5,286 nucleotides of DNA. It comes from Clostridiales bacterium. GTDB taxonomy: Bacteria > Bacillota > Clostridia > Oscillospirales > Oscillospiraceae. The stretch covers positions 535 to 5,820 of the forward strand of contig JAHZEF010000075.1 of NCBI GenBank assembly GCA_019422005.1, given 5' to 3'. Position 1 is the stretch's first letter. Every line of letters starts with the position of its first letter. Of the stretch, positions 1-4,520 are shown one piece after another. The translations under genes were made by a program, and so were the position numbers. A model generated the notes under the pieces. The model had not been told where the DNA came from and did not search any database. It saw only the letters and a list, made by a program, of their open reading frames with translations.

Positions 1-1
1 T

Positions 2-1471
2 GTTGGCTATGTATGCTCCAAGAAAAACCGCGATACGGACGACTTTTACCTGGGCGGAAGAAAGCTGGGGCCTCTGGTGACCGCAATGAGCGCGGAAGCT
101 TCTGACATGAGCAGCTGGCTGCTGATGGGGCTTCCCGGTGTAGCCTACCTCAGCGGGATTGCGGATGCGGGCTGGACGGCGATCGGCCTGGCGCTTGGAA
201 CTTACATCAACTGGCTGATTGTGGCCAAGAGGATCCGGCATTACTCGCATCTGACGGATTCCATTACGATTCCCACCTTCTTTTCGCGCCGGTATCACGA
301 CCAGCGGAACATCCTGTGCGGGATCGCTGCCGTTGTAATCCTGATTTTCTTTATCCCCTACACGGCGTCTGGGTTTGCCGCCTGCGGAAAGCTGTTTTCC
401 AGCCTGTTCGGTGTGAATTATATGGCTGCCATGCTGATCAGCGCTGCAGTAATTGTGCTCTATTGCACCATGGGCGGCTTCCTGGCAGCTTCCACAACGG
501 ATTTTATTCAGTCGATTATTATGACGGTGGCCCTGGTTGTGATCCTTCTGTTCGGCGTCCAGGTGGCCGGCGGCTGGAGCAGTGTGATGGAGAATGCCCG
601 CTCCATGTCCGGGTACCTGAGCATGACCATGACCCATGACGCCGCTACGGGGCTGGCCCGGCCCTACGGCGGGCTGAATGCATTTTCCATGCTGGCCTGG
701 GGCCTCGGATATTTTGGGATGCCGCATATCCTCCTCCGCTTTATGGCGATAGAGGACGCGAAAAAGCTGAAACAGTCCCGCCGGGTTGCTTCCGTTTGGG
801 TCGTGATCTCCATGCTGATTGCCGTGGTGATCGGCCTGGTCGGCAATGCGGCTTCCAAGGCAGGGGCGATTGAGACGCTGGAGGGGACTGCCTCGGAGAC
901 CGTCATCGTGAAGTTCTCTGCGCTTCTGAGCCAGTACGGCATCCTGGCGGCGCTGGTTGCAGGGCTGGTGCTGGCCGGTATTCTGGCCTCCACCATGTCC
1001 ACCTCTGATTCACAGCTGCTTGCAGCGGCCTCCAGCGTATCCCAGAACCTGATGCAGGACTTTTTTGGCGTGAAAATGTCGAAAAGGGCCACGATGCTGG
1101 TTGCACGGCTGACGGTCGTGATCATTGCGCTGATCGGCGTCTTTATGGCCCGCGATCCCGACAGTTCGGTGTTTGGAATCGTTTCCTTTGCCTGGGCGGG
1201 CTTCGGCGCGGCGTTCGGGCCGGTTGTGCTGTTTGCGCTTTTCTGGAAGCGCTCCAACCGTTTCGGCGCTTTGGCGGGCATGGTATCCGGCGGCGCCATG
1301 GTATTCATCTGGAAATACTGCATCCGTCCCCTGGGCGGTGCGTGGGATATTTACGAATTGCTGCCGGCATTTTTGGTGGCATGTGTGATGATTGTGGTGG
1401 TGAGCCTCGCGACCAAGGCGCCCTCTCAGGAAATCTGCGATGAATTTGAGCGTGCGAAAAAACTGGAGTAA
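2..1471 (+). CDS. putP: Sodium/proline symporter PutP (SSS family), 5'-truncated by window edge
   Basis: Integral membrane Na+-coupled proline symporter of the solute:sodium symporter family, importing proline across the cytoplasmic membrane. The frame is open from base 2, well before the first in-frame ATG (77), and that upstream part is clearly PutP (it contains DDFYLGGRKLGP). The ATG at 77 is therefore internal and the true start lies left of the window. The visible part is 489 residues; E. coli PutP is about 502, so roughly 20 N-terminal residues are missing. Family landmarks seen: SAEASDMSSWLLMGLPG (the Asp at fragment residue 35 matches the conserved Asp55 of E. coli PutP), IGGFLA-like GGFLAASTTDFIQS, GWGLGYFG-like GLGYFGMPHILLRFMA, the MST motif at residues 332-334 (matching the Na+-site Ser340/Thr341) and SFAWAGFGAAFGPVVLF near the C-terminus. 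Many hydrophobic segments alternate with short loops, as expected for 13 helices. It ends TAA and is followed at once by a hairpin. Substrate could be another amino acid, but similarity to true PutP is high throughout. Confidence 0.95.
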   Translation, partial: VGYVCSKKNRDTDDFYLGGRKLGPLVTAMSAEASDMSSWLLMGLPGVAYLSGIADAGWTAIGLALGTYINWLIVAKRIRHYSHLTDSITIPTFFSRRYHDQRNILCGIAAVVILIFFIPYTASGFAACGKLFSSLFGVNYMAAMLISAAVIVLYCTMGGFLAASTTDFIQSIIMTVALVVILLFGVQVAGGWSSVMENARSMSGYLSMTMTHDAATGLARPYGGLNAFSMLAWGLGYFGMPHILLRFMAIEDAKKLKQSRRVASVWVVISMLIAVVIGLVGNAASKAGAIETLEGTASETVIVKFSALLSQYGILAALVAGLVLAGILASTMSTSDSQLLAAASSVSQNLMQDFFGVKMSKRATMLVARLTVVIIALIGVFMARDPDSSVFGIVSFAWAGFGAAFGPVVLFALFWKRSNRFGALAGMVSGGAMVFIWKYCIRPLGGAWDIYELLPAFLVACVMIVVVSLATKAPSQEICDEFERAKKLE

Positions 1472-1476
1472 TGCAG

Positions 1477-1515
1477 CAGCGGAGGAAGATTTCAAACATC
1501 TTCCTCCGCTGTTTT
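1477..1515. terminator. Intrinsic terminator between convergent putP and ribU
   Basis: A perfect 14-bp stem: CAGCGGAGGAAGAT (1477-1490) pairs with ATCTTCCTCCGCTG (1498-1511) around a 7-base loop. On the plus strand it lies five bases after the putP stop and is followed by TTTT (1512-1515), a short but acceptable U-tract. Read from the minus strand it lies three bases after the ribU stop and has AAAA before the stem but no U-run after it. It probably terminates putP well and may serve ribU less efficiently, a common arrangement between convergent genes. Confidence 0.85.
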
Positions 1516-2270
1516 CAGATCGGGTTGTGCGGATGGCAGGCCGGCCGGACGGGCTGCATCAGACGTGCCAGGCCGCGCTCCAGGCGCTTGTACAGAAGGA
1601 GTGTCACGGCAGAAACAGCGATGCATTTCAGCAGGTTGAAGGGTACGACAGCCATCAGCACCAGCGTGGGAACGCTGACAATGTGGGGATTGACCGCGGT
1701 TCCCATTGCAACGATGGCGTCCAGAGGCATGCCGAAGAGCACAGAGAAGGTGGGGATCAGGTAGAAGGCGTTGAAAAGGCTGCCGAACACGGTCATAACG
1801 ACGGTTCCGGCGGCCATTCCGGCAATGGCCGTTTTGCGGGTTTTACGGATATGATAGACAATGGAGGCGGGAAGGACAAAACTGCAGCCCACCACAAAAT
1901 TGGCAAAATCGCCGACAAAAGCCGTGCTGGTTCCCTTGATCAGCAGCTTTACCACAACCTTGAGCAGCTCTGTGATGACGCCTGCGACCGGCCCCAGATA
2001 AAAGGAGGCGATCAGTCCCGGAAGCTCGCTGAAATCCAGCTGATAAAAGGGCGGGGCGAAAAACAGGGGGATTTCCAGGGACATCAGTACGCCGCCCAGC
2101 GCGGCAGACATGGCGATCATGGCAAGGTATTTGGCTTTGGACGGACGGCGGAGTTCGGCTTTGGCCAGGCGCTCGGCGACCCAGGCAACCAATAGAATCC
2201 CGGCAAACACGGCGAGACTGACCAGGAGAAAGGAGAGGTTCTCCGACATGGCCTGCAATAACGTTTTCAT
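1515..2270 (-). CDS. ribU: Riboflavin ECF transporter substrate-binding S component (RibU)
   Basis: Membrane-embedded S-component that binds riboflavin outside the cell and works with a shared energizing module (EcfT plus two ATPases), none of which is encoded here. The 251-residue product contains the RibU hallmarks FFAPPFYQLDFSELPGLIASF (about 70-90), GPVAGVITELLKVVVKLL (93-110) and TAFVGDFANFVVGCSFVLPA (116-135), followed by hydrophobic segments to about residue 227. It carries an extra N-terminal hydrophobic helix (about 11-33) ahead of the usual core, making it longer than the roughly 200-residue Lactococcus RibU. I chose the ATG at 2270 (MKTLLQ) because GAGGTGA lies five bases upstream. 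The in-frame ATG at 2312 falls inside the leader terminator hairpin and has no ribosome binding site. An FMN riboswitch in the leader independently supports the riboflavin assignment. It is a single-gene unit, convergent with putP. Confidence 0.95.
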   Translation of the reverse strand: MKTLLQAMSENLSFLLVSLAVFAGILLVAWVAERLAKAELRRPSKAKYLAMIAMSAALGGVLMSLEIPLFFAPPFYQLDFSELPGLIASFYLGPVAGVITELLKVVVKLLIKGTSTAFVGDFANFVVGCSFVLPASIVYHIRKTRKTAIAGMAAGTVVMTVFGSLFNAFYLIPTFSVLFGMPLDAIVAMGTAVNPHIVSVPTLVLMAVVPFNLLKCIAVSAVTLLLYKRLERGLARLMQPVRPACHPHNPI

Positions 2271-2275
2271 AGCAA

Positions 2276-2282
2276 TCACCTC
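2276..2282 (-). promoter_or_regulatory. Ribosome binding site of ribU
   Basis: The minus strand reads GAGGTGA five bases before the ATG at 2270. This fixes the ribU start and excludes the upstream ATG at 2312. Its AGGTGA core is also complementary to TCACCT at the 5' side of the leader terminator (2320-2325), so it could be sequestered when that arm is free. Confidence 0.85.
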
Positions 2283-2293
2283 ACATAGAATTG

Positions 2294-2324
2294 CAAAACA
2301 CCTGAAAGGCATGCCTTCCAGGTG
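2294..2324 (-). terminator. Riboswitch-controlled leader terminator upstream of ribU
   Basis: On the minus strand, CACCTGGAAGG pairs with CCTTTCAGGTG (one G-T pair) around a CATG loop, and the stem is followed directly by TTTT (2295-2298). It lies downstream of the FMN aptamer and upstream of the ribU ribosome binding site. That is where the expression platform of a transcription-terminating FMN riboswitch sits: FMN binding should favour this hairpin and stop transcription before ribU. A small hairpin, CGCAG-TCT-CTGCG (2337-2349), lies between aptamer and terminator. Confidence 0.8.
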
Positions 2325-2355
2325 ACGTTATCAGGACGCAGAGACTGCGCCGGAC

Positions 2356-2462
2356 TCTTCTTCCATCCAGACTTTCACTGTCGGTACCGGAGTTGCACCG
2401 GTTCATGCGTTGCCGCTAGCGGACTTTACCGCCGATCGGGAATTTCACCCTGCCCTGAAGAC
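2356..2462 (-). promoter_or_regulatory. FMN riboswitch (RFN element) controlling ribU
   Basis: The minus strand carries the conserved blocks of the RFN element in the right order: GGGCAGGGTGAAATTCCC, then GATCGGCGGTAAAGTCCGC, a variable arm, CCGGTGCAACTCCGGTACC, CCGACAGTGAAAGTCTGG and finally ATGGAAGAAG. The closing P1 stem is formed by CTTC near 2460 and GAAG near 2360. The element binds flavin mononucleotide and normally represses riboflavin synthesis or uptake when FMN is plentiful. Here it sits between a strong promoter and ribU, with a terminator immediately after it, so control at the level of transcription termination is the simplest reading. Confidence 0.96.
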
Positions 2463-2487
2463 ACTTGATTCAGTTGTTTGCAGCCTC

Positions 2488-2515
2488 ATTATAGCACGGT
2501 AAAATCAAATTGCAA
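2488..2515 (-). promoter_or_regulatory. Sigma-A promoter of ribU
   Basis: Minus strand: a perfect -10 box TATAAT (2488-2493), preceded by TG one base away (extended -10, TGCTATAAT), and a -35-like TTGCAA (2510-2515) with a 16-base spacer. Transcription would begin near 2480, about 20 bases before the riboswitch aptamer. Confidence 0.8.
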
Positions 2516-2538
2516 CCCTTTTTTTATGGCGCGTTTTG

Positions 2539-2547
2539 TGCTATAAT
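2539..2547 (+). promoter_or_regulatory. Extended -10 promoter of the SLOG/DUF1273 gene
   Basis: TGCTATAAT (2539-2547) is a perfect extended -10 element 24 bases before the start codon at 2572. At 17-base spacing the -35 position falls in a T-run (2519-2524) with no clear TTGACA, so the promoter probably depends on the extended -10. The start point should be near 2554, giving a very short leader containing the ribosome binding site. Confidence 0.7.
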
Positions 2548-2571
2548 GCCAGAAAGAAAGGGGAGGGGTCG

Positions 2572-3057
2572 ATGATCTGTGCATTTTCTGGCCACAGGCC
2601 GCATCGGCTTCCCTGGGGAACGGATGAACTGGACCCGCGCTGCGGGGCGCTGAAGCTGCGGATGGAACAGGAGCTGCGCAGACTGGCGGAAAAGGGGACG
2701 GCCGTATTCCTCTGCGGCATGGCGCGCGGCTGTGATATGTATTTTGCAGAGGCGGTTCTGGCGCTGAAGCGGGAGTTTTCCCATCTGCAGCTTTGGGCGG
2801 TGCTGCCCTGCAGAAGCCAGACGGACCGATGGCCTGAGCCGGACCGCCGACGGCATGAGGCGCTTTGCCGCGCAAGCCAGCGCATCATATTGCTGCAGGA
2901 GGAATACAGTTCAGACTGCATGCTCCGCCGGAACCGATGGCTGGCGGAGCATGCAGACTGTTTGCTGACGGTTTATGACGGCGGGCCCGGCGGGACCGGA
3001 TGGACGGTCCGTGCGGCCAGACGGAAAGGTGTGCCGGTGATTGCGCTGTGGCTTTGA
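2572..3057 (+). CDS. SLOG-family DUF1273 (YpsA/YoqJ-like) protein
   Basis: A 161-residue soluble protein of the DUF1273/SLOG group. SLOG domains are Rossmann-like folds related to DprA and lysine-decarboxylase-like proteins, proposed to bind nucleotides or nucleotide-derived ligands. Visible motifs: FSGHRP at residues 5-10 (the family's N-terminal signature), FLCGMARGCDMYFAE at 46-60 (glycine-rich loop with the conserved Asp) and a C-terminal block RNRWLAEHADCLLTVYDGG (120-138) followed by GGTGWTVRAARRKGVPVI (140-157), resembling the DprA-type ligand-binding region. I chose ATG 2572 because GGAGG lies five bases upstream and the protein then begins right at the family signature. Upstream in-frame codons overlap the promoter and cannot be translated. 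The gene is transcribed divergently from ribU and its stop abuts that of the downstream convergent gene. Its cellular role is unknown. Confidence 0.88.
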   Translation: MICAFSGHRPHRLPWGTDELDPRCGALKLRMEQELRRLAEKGTAVFLCGMARGCDMYFAEAVLALKREFSHLQLWAVLPCRSQTDRWPEPDRRRHEALCRASQRIILLQEEYSSDCMLRRNRWLAEHADCLLTVYDGGPGGTGWTVRAARRKGVPVIALWL

Positions 3058-3531
3058 TCAGGCGTTGTTCGGATATTGCAGGCCCTGCATCAGGCCGTTT
3101 TGTGCGGCGGCTGAAACGTCTCCGCCAATGACTGCGTCCTGATAGACCAGAATGGTGGCAAAATAGCTGTCTGTGGTATCCGGGTAGTTGACAACTTCGT
3201 AAACGTAGCGCTTGACGGTCTTGCCTCCGAATTCGTTGAGATCAAAGCCCTGGGACTTTTGAAGCTCATTGTATTTCTGGAGTACCTCCGGCAGTTCTGC
3301 GGGGATCCTGACCTCCTGGGTTTCCACCGGCTCCGGATCCACTTCCCAGCCGAGGGACTTCAGATAGGCGACGCGGTCCTCGTTGCTCTGTACGGTGGTG
3401 GTGACGGTCTCTGTGGTTTCGGCGTCCTGGTTCCCTCCGGTACAGAGTGCGATCAGAAGCCCGACCACGACGACGACGGCCAGCAGGATTGTGATGAGCT
3501 TTCCCTTTGAGACTTTTGCAGTGAGTACAAC
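3058..3531 (-). CDS. DUF4830 domain protein with N-terminal membrane anchor (start codon anomalous)
   Basis: A predicted single-pass membrane protein of unknown function with a C-terminal DUF4830-type domain. Taken from 3531 it has 157 residues: a short basic N-terminus (VLTAKVSKGK), a hydrophobic helix (LITILLAVVVVVGLLIALC, about 12-30), a Thr-rich linker, then YLKSLGWEVDPEPVETQEVRIP, a helix ending YNELQKSQGFDL, and GGKTVKRYVYEVVNYP with AVIGGDVSAAAQNGLMQGL at the end, as in this family. The first orthodox start is GTG 3468, but it lies inside the helix and has no ribosome binding site. The frame is open to a TGA at 3541-3543, and a GAGGA lies six bases before a GTT at 3531-3529, where ATG or GTG would be expected. 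The true start is therefore probably at 3531 (see findings). The Cys after the helix lacks a canonical lipobox (Ile-Ala-Leu-Cys), so a lipoprotein is less likely. Confidence 0.75.
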   Translation of the reverse strand, partial: VVLTAKVSKGKLITILLAVVVVVGLLIALCTGGNQDAETTETVTTTVQSNEDRVAYLKSLGWEVDPEPVETQEVRIPAELPEVLQKYNELQKSQGFDLNEFGGKTVKRYVYEVVNYPDTTDSYFATILVYQDAVIGGDVSAAAQNGLMQGLQYPNNA

Positions 3532-3608
3532 CCCCGATCCTCAAATAATTAGGTGCTACAGCCTATTCTGCGGGTGGGACAAATATGACAAGCCGGGAGG
3601 TTGGGCCG

Positions 3609-4307
3609 ATGCAGCGGCTGGACAAAATTCTGTCAGAGGCGGGGGTTGCTTCCCGCCGCGAACTGAAGGCCATCATCAGGGCCGGACGCGTCACGGTCAA
3701 CGGTACGGCAGTTCGCGAGCCGGACGCCAGGGCGGACGGCGCATCCGACCGGATCTGTGTGGATGGGAAGCCGATCCGGCGGATGCGTACGGTTGTGCTG
3801 ATGCTGCACAAACCGGCCGGATACGTGACTTCCACGTCGGATCCCCGGGATCCGACGGTGATGGAGCTGCTGCCGGAAGCGTATCGGAATTTGGGTCTGG
3901 CGCCGGTGGGCCGTCTGGACAAGGAAACGGAGGGGCTGCTGCTGCTGACGAACGACGGGGCGCTGGCGCACCGGCTGATTTCCCCCCGCAGCCGGATCCC
4001 AAAGCTGTATGAGGCGGAGCACGCCGGGGAGGCGGGCCCGGAGGATGTGGCGGCGTTTGCCGACGGGATGACGCTGCGGGACGGTACGGCGTGTCTGCCG
4101 GCGACACTGATTCCGGCCGGGCCGGGCCGCAGCAGGATTATCCTGCAGGAGGGGAAGTATCATCAGGTTCGCCGGATGATGGCTGCGCGCGGCATGCACG
4201 TGACGTATCTCCGCAGGCTTGCGGAGGGGCAGCTGGAGTTGGGAGGCCTGAAACGCGGCGAGTGCAGGGAGCTGTCGGAAGCGGAGCAAAAACTCCTGGA
4301 GCGTTAG
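3609..4307 (+). CDS. rsuA: RsuA/RluB-family rRNA pseudouridine synthase
   Basis: Cytoplasmic enzyme that isomerises a uridine in rRNA to pseudouridine during ribosome assembly; RsuA proper acts on U516 of 16S rRNA. The 232-residue product has an N-terminal S4 RNA-binding domain (QRLDKILSEAGVASRRELK at 2-20, through RVTVNG) and a catalytic domain with LHKPAGYVTSTSDPRDPTVMELLP (about 66-89) and the signature GRLDKETEGLLLLTNDG, in which Asp104 is the expected catalytic aspartate. EGKYHQVRRMMAARGMHVTYLRR near the C-terminus is also typical. E. coli RsuA has 231 residues, an excellent length match. I chose ATG 3609 over the in-frame ATG 3585 because GGGAGG lies eight bases upstream and the protein then starts exactly at the S4 domain. 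The family has close paralogues (RluB, RluE, RluF, YtzG), so the exact target base is less certain than the reaction. It is divergent from the DUF4830 gene (77-base gap). Confidence 0.9.
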   Translation: MQRLDKILSEAGVASRRELKAIIRAGRVTVNGTAVREPDARADGASDRICVDGKPIRRMRTVVLMLHKPAGYVTSTSDPRDPTVMELLPEAYRNLGLAPVGRLDKETEGLLLLTNDGALAHRLISPRSRIPKLYEAEHAGEAGPEDVAAFADGMTLRDGTACLPATLIPAGPGRSRIILQEGKYHQVRRMMAARGMHVTYLRRLAEGQLELGGLKRGECRELSEAEQKLLER

Positions 4308-4434
4308 GCATTGTGCACAATCGGCTCTCTGAAAACAAGCGCCATGAAAATCCTGAATTTTACAATTTGTGCTGGTTTATGGATAAAAGGAACAAATTTG
4401 AGGTCACAAATTGAAATAAATTGTCAAATGGCTC
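4308..4434. repeat. AT-rich intergenic region with inverted and related repeats
   Basis: Noncoding gap, clearly more AT-rich than the flanking genes. CAATTTGTG (4363-4371) and CACAAATTG (4405-4413) are a perfect 9-bp inverted repeat with a 33-base gap. Related words lie between and after: ACAAATTTG (4392-4400) and AAATTGTCAAAT (4419-4430). No U-tract follows, so it is not an obvious terminator. The repeats lie directly upstream of the next gene's promoter and could be operator sites or a UP-like element. I see no terminator for rsuA in this stretch. Confidence 0.5.
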
Positions 4435-4463
4435 TTGAAATATTGACAAATCCGGTGTAGAAT
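4435..4463 (+). promoter_or_regulatory. Sigma-A promoter of the CdaR/PucR-type regulator
   Basis: TTGAAA (4435-4440) and TAGAAT (4458-4463) are separated by 17 bases, each one mismatch from consensus. The start point would be near 4470, giving an approximately 50-base leader. A second -35-like TTGACA (4443-4448) overlaps the spacer but has no good -10 at the right distance (TATGTG, 16 bases). A short hairpin-like repeat, GAATA-TTTGTG-TATTC (4470-4485), lies at the predicted start point and might be an operator. Confidence 0.7.
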
Positions 4464-4520
4464 CTATGTGAATATTTGTGTATTCCGTTGTTAGGCGATA
4501 TTTTAAAGGGAGGGCATATT

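Larger units (their letters stand above)
2487..2548. repeat. 11-bp inverted repeat formed by two mirrored -10 regions
   Basis: CATTATAGCAC (2487-2497) and GTGCTATAATG (2538-2548) are perfect reverse complements, 40 bases apart. Each copy contains the extended -10 element of one of the two divergent promoters, one for ribU and one for the SLOG gene. The identity extends beyond the TATAAT core to GTGC before it and G after it. Confidence 0.9.

Noticed and set aside
664..1323. Minus-strand open frame (219 codons) opposite putP
   Set aside because: Antisense shadow of a highly conserved transporter gene, with no recognisable domain or start signal.
1440..2195. Long plus-strand open frame (251 codons) opposite ribU
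   Set aside because: Its product is a low-complexity, Gly/His/Gln/Asp-rich sequence typical of a shadow of a membrane-protein gene; it has no ribosome binding site and overlaps putP and the terminator.
2310..2312. ATG at 2312 as the ribU start, giving a 265-residue protein
   Set aside because: It lies inside the leader terminator hairpin, has no ribosome binding site, and the ATG at 2270 has an excellent one.
3585..3608. ATG 3585 as the start of the pseudouridine synthase
   Set aside because: It adds eight residues not expected in the family; GGGAGG is placed correctly for ATG 3609, where the S4 domain begins.
3544..3608. Possible promoters for the pseudouridine synthase and DUF4830 genes in their 77-base divergent gap
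   Set aside because: Only weak -10-like words (such as TATTCT at 3564-3569) without matching -35 boxes; not enough to call.
3383..4107. Several overlapping frames on both strands across the pseudouridine synthase gene
   Set aside because: GC-rich shadows with Pro/Arg/Gly-biased products; the conserved enzyme explains the coding signal.
4310..4321. 12-bp perfect palindrome ATTGTGCACAAT just after the pseudouridine synthase stop
   Set aside because: It resembles a DnaA-box-like word or a small operator, but it is single, has no T-run for termination and no cluster of similar sites to support an origin.
4379..4414. Tiny open frame of 11 codons (MDKRNKFEVTN)
   Set aside because: It has no ribosome binding site, lies upstream of the predicted promoter of the next gene and has no supporting feature.
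4443..4470. TTGACA at 4443-4448 as the main -35 box of the regulator
   Set aside because: The perfect -35 has only TATGTG at a suitable distance; TTGAAA with TAGAAT at 17-base spacing is the better overall match.
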